Source of the DNA: Aliikangiella sp964411875
GTDB lineage: Bacteria; Pseudomonadota; Gammaproteobacteria; Enterobacterales; Kangiellaceae
Reading direction: 5' to 3'
DNA: 5,580 bases
Assembly: GCA_964411875.1 (NCBI GenBank)
Contig: CAYPMT010000141.1
Span: 1-5,580 of the forward strand
The translations under genes were made by a program, and so were the position numbers. Shown here piece after piece: positions 1 through 5,580 of this stretch; position 1 is the stretch's first letter, and every line of letters begins with the position of its first letter. Below the pieces are notes generated by a model, which worked only from the letters and a program-made list of their open reading frames with translations, did not search any database and was not told the origin of the DNA.

Positions 1-1343
1 ATATAAAAACTAAACAATAAAAGAACTAAAGTCGTTATAGGTAAGCTGCCAGAGTCATCATCATCCTGTTCTTCTTCTATAGAAATACAAGAAAAAGGTT
101 CTCGATCTTGATTGCCTGTACGAGGCTTTAACATAAAGGCATGCACTTTACCACTTTCAGTTAAGATACCATTAGCAATAATATTCCCCTTATCGTTAAT
201 TCCTTGTGCTTCATAAAGGATTAAATCGGGTTTACCTTCTTGAGAGGAGCTATCAATTTTGCAGTCAATTAAATTATTTAAGTTTTTTATTTGATCACCT
301 TCATACAAAAATGCATGGTAGGTTATTGGTGATACCGATGATAATGAAGATCCCACTATCTGAGCATTTTTATTAATATCATAAGCTGCTGAAAAAGGTG
401 CTCTCAAATCTGAGTTCAAGAAACCTAAAGTGGTTGAGCTGGAATCTCCAGCTTTATACATAAAAGCTTCGTTAACATTATTACTATTGATAAACTGGCC
501 GACGATTTGTTTCTCATCATTAACTGCCCAGGCTTGACTTGAGCGGTCTGATACTGGCAAAGGAATTTCTATCGGTTTATTAGACTGACTTATATCATCA
601 ATATAAATAGCTCGCACAATTTCTCGGCTATTATCGCCTCGCTTTTCAGCCCAGCCAACAGCAGTTACACCTTCAGTATTGTTATTAATATCTCTTAAAC
701 CAGAATCTAATGTTTCATCTGAGTCTAAGGTGCCAATTGGTTCTGGTCTAACAGTAGGGTTATTAATAGTATAAATAAAACCTCGATTATAGCTAATAAG
801 AGCATTGTCATTAGGTGGGTCATATTCGCCAAAACCAACCACCTTACCATTGTTGTTAATCGACAAAGCTCTCATTCTCTTTGTCTCATTTGCAGTGAAG
901 TTTGGAACTCTTGATGGTTCTTCTTCAGAAAAATCATTGAAGTAGACAGCTTGCTCTATATTAATCGTTGCCTCATTATCCTCACCAATATTTTCGCGCA
1001 ATGACTCAGTCGAGTAACCAACAATTTGACCATTATCATTAATTCCAAAAGCTTGACTTAAGTTAACACCATCTTCGATACTCGTATTATCTATAGCGCC
1101 CAGTTTAGTTAAGTTTGATTCTAAAAAGCTAAAAGCCCGACTTCCTGAAAAACCAATAACATTATTATTTTCATTAATATCGTAAGCACGACTGCTAGAT
1201 GCTTCGACATCTTCTGATGTTTCAGAATCTTCAAAAACCAGGATGCCTAGGTCAATGACTTCATAAGATTTTGCAGCTGCTAATGAATAACTCGATGCAA
1301 GACTTGCAATAATGGTTAGTACAGTTTTTAATAAATTCTTCAC
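1..1343 (-). CDS. Exported HAF-repeat protein, DUF3466 family, with probable GlyGly-CTERM-like tail (3' end outside window)
   Basis: Partial gene: 447 codons are readable and the frame is still open at base 1. The start is GTG at 1343. It is the first usable start after an in-frame TGA four codons upstream, and a GAGA Shine-Dalgarno lies about 7 bases before it. Residues 1-24 form a signal peptide (KNLLK, hydrophobic core, then LAAA before KSYEV). The mature part holds seven repeats of the pattern A-x-x-I-N-x-x-G-x-I-V-G, beginning near residues 53, 98, 159, 217, 271, 320 and 379. A literal HAFLY occurs at 343-347 and HAFML at 401-405, as in the HAF extracellular-repeat family; the ending resembles DUF3466 proteins. 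C361 and C419 could form a disulfide. An acidic linker (about 423-430) leads into SGSLP and a hydrophobic stretch cut by the window, like a GlyGly-CTERM sorting tail. The biochemical role is unknown; a surface or secreted beta-propeller is an inference. It lies 41 bases after maiA on the same strand. Confidence 0.85.
   Translation of the reverse strand, partial: MKNLLKTVLTIIASLASSYSLAAAKSYEVIDLGILVFEDSETSEDVEASSSRAYDINENNNVIGFSGSRAFSFLESNLTKLGAIDNTSIEDGVNLSQAFGINDNGQIVGYSTESLRENIGEDNEATINIEQAVYFNDFSEEEPSRVPNFTANETKRMRALSINNNGKVVGFGEYDPPNDNALISYNRGFIYTINNPTVRPEPIGTLDSDETLDSGLRDINNNTEGVTAVGWAEKRGDNSREIVRAIYIDDISQSNKPIEIPLPVSDRSSQAWAVNDEKQIVGQFINSNNVNEAFMYKAGDSSSTTLGFLNSDLRAPFSAAYDINKNAQIVGSSLSSVSPITYHAFLYEGDQIKNLNNLIDCKIDSSSQEGKPDLILYEAQGINDKGNIIANGILTESGKVHAFMLKPRTGNQDREPFSCISIEEEQDDDDSGSLPITTLVLLLFSFY
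3..65 (-). other. Acidic linker plus C-terminal hydrophobic segment resembling a GlyGly-CTERM sorting signal (incomplete)
   Basis: Residues 427-430 of the HAF-repeat protein are four Asp, followed by S431-G-S-L-P435 and then a run dominated by Leu, Val, Thr and Phe that is cut by the window edge at residue 447. In GlyGly-CTERM proteins (substrates of rhombosortase, usually exported by the type II secretion system) a Gly-rich motif precedes a transmembrane helix and a basic end. Here only one Gly is present and the basic end is not visible, so this is a variant or look-alike. The link to rhombosortase is inference. Confidence 0.55.
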
Positions 1344-1384
1344 AACATTTTCTCAATAGTTATTTTTTGTAACAAAAATTTGAT

Positions 1385-2029
1385 TTAAGTAGCATCTGTT
1401 TGGTTTTCTGGTAATGCTTGTTGAAAGCAGTCTAGTTTTAAACAGTTTTCGTTAATTCGCATTAGTTCAGGAAATTTTTGCATGGGAAAATCAAAACGAT
1501 TAGCGTTATAAATTTGTGGTATCAGACAAAGATCAGCAATAGAAAGTTCCTTGCCAAGGGAATATTCACCAACCCTATTTTGTTGTTTCAGTATTGCTTC
1601 ATAGGCATGAAAGCCCTCACGTATCCAGTGATGATACCATTGATTTTTATCATCATCTTTAATATTAAGTGACTTTAAATATTGAAGAACTCTGAGATTA
1701 TTTAATGGATGAATATCACAAGCGACTAATTGACATAATTGTCTGGCTATCGCCCTATCGTTTAAATCCTGAGGCAATAACTTTGGTGTGGGATACTTAT
1801 CTTCCAAATACTCTATAATAGCTATTGATTGACCAATAGTAATTTCATCATCAATTAAAGTAGGAACTAAAGATTGAGGGTTAATGGTTTGATAATCAGC
1901 TTGATGCTGCTCTCCCCCATCTTTAACTAAATGCACTGATTTTTGTTCATAATCAAGCTGTTTGAAATTAAGTGCAATACGCACACGATAAGCGGCTGTA
2001 GAACGCCAATAACCAAAAAGTTTTATCAT
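1385..2029 (-). CDS. maiA: Maleylacetoacetate isomerase (zeta-class glutathione S-transferase family)
   Basis: A 214-residue cytoplasmic enzyme. The family converts 4-maleylacetoacetate to 4-fumarylacetoacetate using glutathione, the penultimate step of tyrosine/phenylalanine degradation through homogentisate. The thioredoxin-like N-terminal domain (about 1-80) has the zeta-class signature YWRSTAAYRVRIAL (7-20), with S10/T11 at the glutathione-activating position. It also has NPQSLVPTL (50-58) with the cis-Pro at 56, and Q67-S68 for glutathione binding. The helical C-terminal domain has CDIHPLNNLRVLQYL (104-118), the N-capping box S-I-A-D (163-166), and a terminal ALPENQTDA typical of bacterial MaiA. 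Length is normal for the family. The ATG lies 5 bases after the astE stop, and an AGAG inside the end of astE can serve as ribosome binding site, so translational coupling is likely. The usual partners (homogentisate dioxygenase, fumarylacetoacetase) are not in this window. A related GST with another substrate is possible but less likely. Confidence 0.9.
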   Translation of the reverse strand: MIKLFGYWRSTAAYRVRIALNFKQLDYEQKSVHLVKDGGEQHQADYQTINPQSLVPTLIDDEITIGQSIAIIEYLEDKYPTPKLLPQDLNDRAIARQLCQLVACDIHPLNNLRVLQYLKSLNIKDDDKNQWYHHWIREGFHAYEAILKQQNRVGEYSLGKELSIADLCLIPQIYNANRFDFPMQKFPELMRINENCLKLDCFQQALPENQTDAT

Positions 2030-2034
2030 AAAAA

Positions 2035-3042
2035 TTACTCTTGCCCTACTTTTGTTACCATAACAGCAACTCGTTGACCTATGGGTACATTAACATTAGG
2101 AAATACAACAGACTCTTCTTTAAATGCTACTCGATAATTATAATCGCTATCTTCAGCGACAAGATAGCCTTGAGGAAAAGCGGTAAAGTTTTCAACATCT
2201 TCTGCCACATGAAATTTAAAAGCGTCACTCTGACGAATGATTTCAGCAACCACTTTATACTCGATAATTTTTTTGGTACTCGAAGGGATTGGTTTATCTA
2301 TGATTAAATGCGTCAAACAATCTATGGCTTTCTTAAAATCTTTAGGGTCATTTTTACCAAAAGGTTTAACTTTTCCTAACTCTAAAGTATAAGATTCAGC
2401 GTCAAAAGTTTGATATGAGAATGCTGAGAAAGTCGTTGAAGGTTTATTATGTTGCAATACTGCTTCTATTCCCATGGCTTGTAAACACTTCTTTGACGCT
2501 AAAGAAATAGGTTGTTTCGCATAAGGACGAATTGCAAAAGTTTTATGAAAAGATGGTTTTATTGCTGTGTGCAAATCATAATGATATTTTTTTGAGTTTG
2601 GCTTATAGAATAATTTAATTATTGACTCAAGCTCTATCGCGCGCTCAATTTCATAGCGGCTCTCATCGGTTAGCTCATAGTTTTTATAAGCCTCATTAAA
2701 CAGTCGGTTCATATTTAAGTGAACAAAACGTTGACTAATTTTCATTGATTCAGGATTGCCGATAATAAAAAGTAAATTAACCTTGGGTTCAATTTCACCC
2801 ATCACTATTTTGCTAATTAAATCAGAAACTATTTCAATCGGTGCTGTTTCATTACCATGAATGCCACAAGACATAACAAAATCTTGAGAAGAATTTTGTG
2901 CTGGTTTAATTTGCAGAATACCACGACCATGAAGCTTTAGCTGGACTGCATTAGGCAAATCAATCCAGTCTGATGAAGCTTCTGCTTGATCATTTTGTGT
3001 TAATTCAATAAAGCCGTTACTGGTTTCTAAATAGCTTAACAT
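2035..3042 (-). CDS. astE: Succinylglutamate desuccinylase (AstE/aspartoacylase family, zinc carboxypeptidase-like)
   Basis: A 335-residue cytoplasmic zinc hydrolase. AstE splits N-succinyl-L-glutamate into succinate and glutamate, the last step of the arginine succinyltransferase pathway. The zinc-binding H-x-x-E is in GIHGNETAP (H62, E65) and the third ligand is H158 in YHYDLHTA. N112-R113 in LNMNRLF binds the substrate carboxylate in this family, and E221 in YTLELGK is the expected catalytic Glu. Length is close to the roughly 320 residues of the E. coli enzyme. The ATG lies 3 bases after the peptidase stop; AAGGA (3054-3058 on the + strand as TCCTT) about 11 bases upstream is the ribosome binding site and lies inside the end of the peptidase gene. 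No astA, astB, astC or astD is visible nearby, so it is separated from its pathway here. An aspartoacylase-like relative with a different N-acyl amino acid substrate cannot be excluded, but the motif set favours AstE. Confidence 0.88.
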   Translation of the reverse strand: MLSYLETSNGFIELTQNDQAEASSDWIDLPNAVQLKLHGRGILQIKPAQNSSQDFVMSCGIHGNETAPIEIVSDLISKIVMGEIEPKVNLLFIIGNPESMKISQRFVHLNMNRLFNEAYKNYELTDESRYEIERAIELESIIKLFYKPNSKKYHYDLHTAIKPSFHKTFAIRPYAKQPISLASKKCLQAMGIEAVLQHNKPSTTFSAFSYQTFDAESYTLELGKVKPFGKNDPKDFKKAIDCLTHLIIDKPIPSSTKKIIEYKVVAEIIRQSDAFKFHVAEDVENFTAFPQGYLVAEDSDYNYRVAFKEESVVFPNVNVPIGQRVAVMVTKVGQE

Positions 3043-3045
3043 TGA

Positions 3046-3951
3046 TTATTTTTTCCTTAGGCTTACTTGAGCGGTATAAAGACCTTCTTGAGATTTGAGT
3101 AAAAGTTGTGGGTCAAGCCTAGTTTGAAACCAATTAATGCGCCAGTCTAAATGAGGCCCTGTAGCCCTCCCTGTTGCGCCAATGGTTGCAATCTCTTCGC
3201 CTTGTTTTATAGCTTGCCCTTCAACAACATGAATTTTGTGTAAATGAATAAAGGTTGAGCTAACCCCAAAGCCATGATCAATAATTAGAGTACCGCCTGA
3301 ATAAAACATATCATGATGCACTAATGTCACCACACCTGATGCTGGTGCGACTACTGGCGTTCCTTGTATATTGGCAATATCAATACCATAATGAGGACGT
3401 TTAGGCTGACCATTTAGAATTCTTTGACTGCCATAAACACCAGAAATTCGCCCTTTCGCGGGTAAAATAAAATCCCCGCTAAAATAGGTTAATTGAGATT
3501 CATGGTTTCGAGCTTGTTTGACTAGTTTTGTTTCTGCAGCTATACGCTTTAGAACAGCTTCTGATTTAGGCGAAACTTTACTGGGTGGCAGACCATCTAT
3601 TTTTTCAATTTGCCACTCTCGACTAACGATATTTATCGAGTGTTTATTTTCTGCTGATGCGGTTTTAACTCGCAAATCAATTACTTTCGGTGCATCCCTA
3701 CCAACACCAAAAACCACAAGTTTATCTTTGTTTTGCTTAAGTTCTTTTCCATTAAAATAAATATCGCCTTCAACAAGCATTTTTAAAACAATCATGCTAC
3801 CTTGTTTAGGTGTTGGTGATAACATTTCAAAGTCTTTAGTAATAACATCTTTAGCAACTACATCTTCAGCAATAACATTAATACTAATTTGTATTAGTAG
3901 AACCAAAAACAAAGTTAATTTTGATAGTTTTTTGAATCGCGAATCAATCAT
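3046..3951 (-). CDS. Exported M23-family metallopeptidase (LytM/peptidoglycan DD-endopeptidase type)
   Basis: I chose the ATG at 3951 (301 residues), with AGAG about 8 bases upstream. A TTG at 3969, touching the gltX stop, would add six residues (MARVIK) and is less likely. Residues 1-28 look like a signal peptide: RFKKLSK, a hydrophobic core, then NVIA before ED. A beta-rich N-terminal domain (about 40-115) and a linker with GLPPSKVSP precede the M23 domain (about 165-285). The domain has H187-Y-G-I-D191, the first zinc motif, then H236-L-H238, then G-P-H267-L-D269-W. In the classic family the last motif is H-x-H, whose second His binds zinc; here it is Asp, as I recall for a broad proteobacterial subfamily with GPHLDW. 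It probably acts in the periplasm on peptide crosslinks of murein or as a murein-binding regulator. It lies 18 bases after gltX and 3 before astE, in a likely operon. Confidence 0.85.
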   Translation of the reverse strand: MIDSRFKKLSKLTLFLVLLIQISINVIAEDVVAKDVITKDFEMLSPTPKQGSMIVLKMLVEGDIYFNGKELKQNKDKLVVFGVGRDAPKVIDLRVKTASAENKHSINIVSREWQIEKIDGLPPSKVSPKSEAVLKRIAAETKLVKQARNHESQLTYFSGDFILPAKGRISGVYGSQRILNGQPKRPHYGIDIANIQGTPVVAPASGVVTLVHHDMFYSGGTLIIDHGFGVSSTFIHLHKIHVVEGQAIKQGEEIATIGATGRATGPHLDWRINWFQTRLDPQLLLKSQEGLYTAQVSLRKK

Positions 3952-3969
3952 TTTAATTACTCTAGCCAA

Positions 3970-5385
3970 TTAATTTTGAGCCCTTGCTTGAATAAACACT
4001 AAAGCTTTATCAATACGTTGGATAACTTTTTCTTGCCCAACCCATTTTAATGTTTTATCTAAACTTGGTGACATACCAACACCGGTTACTGCAACTCGTA
4101 ATGGCATACCAACTTTCCCCATACCAATTTCTAATGCTTCTGCCGTTTGACTAATAACATTCTGAATAGTTTCTTCATTCCAGTCAGATAGTTCAGCCAG
4201 TTTGGTTTGCACTAAACTTAAAGCTTCTTGTGCTACAGGCCTTAAATGTTTTTTAGCCGCTTTTTCTTCAAATGATTCAAAGTCAACATAGTAAGGCCGA
4301 ATAATATCAACTAAATCTTTAAGGGTTTGCACTCGCTCAGCGAATTCTGGAATGAGTTCTTTAATGTCAGGGCCATGCTCCAAAGATAAGTCAGCTTGAT
4401 CTAAATGCCATTCTAAATGTTGCAAAACTTCGTCGATGGGTAAACTTTTTATATAGTGTTGATTTAACCAGTTGAGCTTTTCTGTATTAAAAGCCGATGG
4501 CGCTTTATTAATTTTGTTAATGTCAAAAAGCGCTAACATTTCATCAATTGAAAAAACCTCTTGATCACCATGTGACCAACCTAAACGAACCAAATAATTT
4601 AAAACGGCTTGAGGTAAATAACCATCATCACGGTATTGCATAACACTAACTGCTCCATGACGTTTTGATAATTTTTTACCGTCATCGCCCAAAATCATCG
4701 GCACATGGCCGTACTTAGGTGGCTCAGCATTTAATGCTTTAAAAATATTAATTTGTCTTGGTGTATTATTAAGATGGTCATCGCCACGCAAAACTTGAGT
4801 AATTCCCATATCGTTATCATCGACCACAACGGTGAAATTATAGGTTGGTGAGCCATCAGTTCGAGCAATAATTAAATCATCTAGCTCACTATTAGCAATA
4901 CTAACATCACCTTTAACCACATCATGAAAATCAACATTACCTTCTTGAGGGTTTCTAAAACGAATGACATGAGGACGGCTGAGATCAATCTCACCCTCAC
5001 TTAAATCTCGACAGAGTCCGTCATAACGAGGCTTTTGTTTATTCGCCATTTGTTCTTCTCGTAAATTATCTAACCGCTCTTTTGAACAAAAACAGGGATA
5101 AGCTTTGCCTTCTTTTATCAATTGTTGAATAACCGCTTTGTATCGCTCAAATCGATGGGTTTGAAAAATTGGTTGCTCATCAGCATTTAAGCCCAACCAG
5201 CTCATGCCTTGAATAATGGCTTCAACTGCTTCTGGCGTTGAGCGCTCTAAATCAGTATCTTCAATTCTTAATAAAAACTGACCTTGATTAGCTCTGGCAT
5301 GTAACCAACAATAAAGGGCTGTTCTTGCTCCACCCACATGTAAATAACCAGTAGGTGATGGTGCAAAACGAGTTTTAACGGACAT
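3970..5385 (-). CDS. gltX: Glutamyl-tRNA synthetase
   Basis: A class I aminoacyl-tRNA synthetase that charges tRNA-Glu with glutamate in the cytoplasm. Its 471 residues equal the E. coli length. The HIGH motif appears as PTGYLHVGG (11-19), followed by ARTALYCWL, and the KMSKS motif as KKLSKR (237-242) after ILGDDG. IEDTDLERS (41-49) and the VLRGDDHLNNTPRQ segment (198-211) are typical of the catalytic fold, and the helical anticodon-binding region fills about 320-471. A zinc site is indicated by C98-F-C100 and C125; the fourth ligand known in E. coli, H127, is D127 here. The ATG at 5385 is chosen because MSVKTRFAPSPTG matches the normal N-terminus, although no Shine-Dalgarno is visible. It is divergent from tRNA-Val, as in E. 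coli, and heads a closely packed gene row. It is probably an essential gene. Confidence 0.98.
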   Translation of the reverse strand: MSVKTRFAPSPTGYLHVGGARTALYCWLHARANQGQFLLRIEDTDLERSTPEAVEAIIQGMSWLGLNADEQPIFQTHRFERYKAVIQQLIKEGKAYPCFCSKERLDNLREEQMANKQKPRYDGLCRDLSEGEIDLSRPHVIRFRNPQEGNVDFHDVVKGDVSIANSELDDLIIARTDGSPTYNFTVVVDDNDMGITQVLRGDDHLNNTPRQINIFKALNAEPPKYGHVPMILGDDGKKLSKRHGAVSVMQYRDDGYLPQAVLNYLVRLGWSHGDQEVFSIDEMLALFDINKINKAPSAFNTEKLNWLNQHYIKSLPIDEVLQHLEWHLDQADLSLEHGPDIKELIPEFAERVQTLKDLVDIIRPYYVDFESFEEKAAKKHLRPVAQEALSLVQTKLAELSDWNEETIQNVISQTAEALEIGMGKVGMPLRVAVTGVGMSPSLDKTLKWVGQEKVIQRIDKALVFIQARAQN

Positions 5386-5424
5386 AAAAAATATTCATAA
5401 TGAGTTAGGTTTTTAATAGCTTGG

Positions 5425-5433
5425 ATTCTAACA
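5425..5433 (-). promoter_or_regulatory. Probable extended -10 promoter of gltX
   Basis: Read on the - strand this is TGTTAGAAT, matching the extended -10 form TGnTAnnnT. It would give a start near 5418 and a leader of roughly 33 bases before the gltX ATG. No good -35 hexamer stands at 16-18 bases upstream (the region is a T-run, TATTTT at spacing 17), which fits an extended -10 promoter that depends less on -35 contacts. A weaker alternative -10, TATAAA, lies further upstream on the same strand near 5459-5464. Confidence 0.5.
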
Positions 5434-5443
5434 AATTGCGCCA

Positions 5444-5465
5444 CTAAAAAATATTGAATTTTATA
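5444..5465 (+). promoter_or_regulatory. Possible UP element of the tRNA-Val promoter
   Basis: An A/T-only tract apart from one G lies immediately upstream of the TTGACC hexamer, spanning about -59 to -38 relative to a start near 5503. This is where the RNA polymerase alpha subunit binds UP elements at strong stable-RNA promoters. The whole region is AT-rich, so the tract could be background; the position is what supports it. Confidence 0.4.
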
Positions 5466-5466
5466 G

Positions 5467-5495
5467 TTGACCTATCGATTATTTAACACTAGAAT
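5467..5495 (+). promoter_or_regulatory. Sigma70 promoter of the tRNA-Val gene
   Basis: TTGACC at 5467-5472 and TAGAAT at 5490-5495 are separated by exactly 17 bases, each hexamer matching consensus at five of six positions. The following CGCCTTCCC is a GC-rich discriminator, a feature of stable-RNA promoters under stringent (ppGpp) control. Transcription starting near 5502-5506 would leave a short leader of about 20-25 bases before the mature tRNA at 5527, to be removed by RNase P. Confidence 0.8.
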
Positions 5496-5526
5496 CGCCT
5501 TCCCTATTTATAGGTAAGCTATACAT

Positions 5527-5580
5527 GGGCGCTTAGCTCAGTTGGGAGAGCATCGCCCTTACAAGGCGAGGGTCGCTGGT
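5527..5580 (+). tRNA. tRNA-Val, anticodon TAC (3' end outside window)
   Basis: Fifty-four bases are present, ending in the T arm. The 5' acceptor strand is GGGCGCT, followed by TA, the D stem GCTC/GAGC around an AGTTGGGA loop, the anticodon stem TCGCC/GGCGA, and the loop CTTACAA with anticodon TAC. A five-base variable region GGGTC and the 5' half of the T stem, GCTGG, follow. The anticodon reads GTA and, through wobble, other valine codons. The 3' acceptor strand and any CCA are beyond the edge. In E. coli the gene divergent from gltX is likewise a tRNA-Val(UAC) operon (valU), so further tRNA genes may follow here. Confidence 0.97.

Noticed and set aside
35..47. Thirteen-base direct match between 35-47 and 5508-5520 (TTATAGGTAAGCT)
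   Set aside because: One copy codes for part of the HAF-repeat protein tail and the other is tRNA leader. A single match of this length is expected fairly often by chance in an AT-rich 5.6-kb window, and there is no further homology on either side.
1342..1350. ATG at 1349 upstream of the GTG start of the HAF-repeat gene
   Set aside because: It reads ATG TTG TGA, a two-codon dead end in another frame. The GTG in the correct frame leads straight into a good signal peptide.
1478..1672. Open frame on the + strand inside maiA
   Set aside because: It is antisense to a well-supported maiA, has no recognisable domain and no convincing ribosome binding site. The same holds for + strand frames at 2041-2307 (inside astE) and 3518-3760 (inside the M23 gene).
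3952..3969. TTG start for the M23 gene, directly touching the gltX stop
   Set aside because: The ATG six codons later has a better-placed AGAG and gives a cleaner signal peptide. The TTG has only a distant AGGG about 11 bases upstream.
5503..5514. CCTAT-TT-ATAGG inverted repeat in the tRNA leader
   Set aside because: Arms of five bases with a two-base loop are too short for a stable hairpin. No T-run follows, so it is not a terminator.
1..5580. Possible mobile element, phage, CRISPR or defence system
   Set aside because: No transposase, integrase, terminal inverted repeats or spaced direct repeats were seen. Every large open region is explained by a conserved chromosomal gene. The tRNA gene is a potential integration site, but its 3' end is outside the window and nothing here points to an inserted element.

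Overview
The window looks like ordinary core chromosome of an AT-rich marine-type gammaproteobacterium, probably Alteromonadales and possibly Colwelliaceae (Colwellia/Thalassotalea-like). This placement is inferred from the E. coli-length GltX, the divergent gltX/tRNA-Val arrangement, the presence of AstE, zeta-class MaiA and a DUF3466/HAF-repeat exported protein, and the low GC visible by eye. No mobile element, CRISPR array, phage gene or defence system was found.

Layout, right to left. At the right edge a tRNA-Val(UAC) gene starts on the + strand at 5527 and is cut by the window end. It is driven by a near-consensus sigma70 promoter (TTGACC, 17 bp, TAGAAT). The 141-bp intergenic region also carries an extended -10 element firing the other way, into gltX. 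The five protein genes then run leftwards on the - strand with gaps of 3 to 41 bases: gltX (glutamyl-tRNA synthetase, 3970-5385), an exported M23-family peptidase (3046-3951), astE (succinylglutamate desuccinylase, 2035-3042), maiA (maleylacetoacetate isomerase, zeta-class GST, 1385-2029), and a large exported HAF-repeat/DUF3466 protein that starts with GTG at 1343 and runs off the left edge. No clear terminator or strong internal promoter was seen between these genes, so they could form one transcript starting upstream of gltX.

Functionally the cluster is mixed: translation (GltX, tRNA-Val), cell wall (M23 protein), arginine catabolism (AstE), tyrosine/phenylalanine catabolism (MaiA) and an exported repeat protein. 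The sequence does not show one shared pathway. AstE and MaiA both sit apart from their usual pathway partners within this window.

The most interesting object is the leftmost gene. It encodes a signal peptide, seven HAF-type repeats (a possible seven-bladed propeller), a likely disulfide pair, an acidic linker and the beginning of a C-terminal hydrophobic segment. The tail resembles a GlyGly-CTERM (rhombosortase) sorting signal but has Ser-Gly-Ser where Gly-Gly is usual. Smaller points are the His-x-Asp in place of His-x-His in the M23 active site, Asp at the fourth zinc-ligand position of GltX, and a gltX start with no Shine-Dalgarno sequence, overlapped by a tiny upstream ORF.
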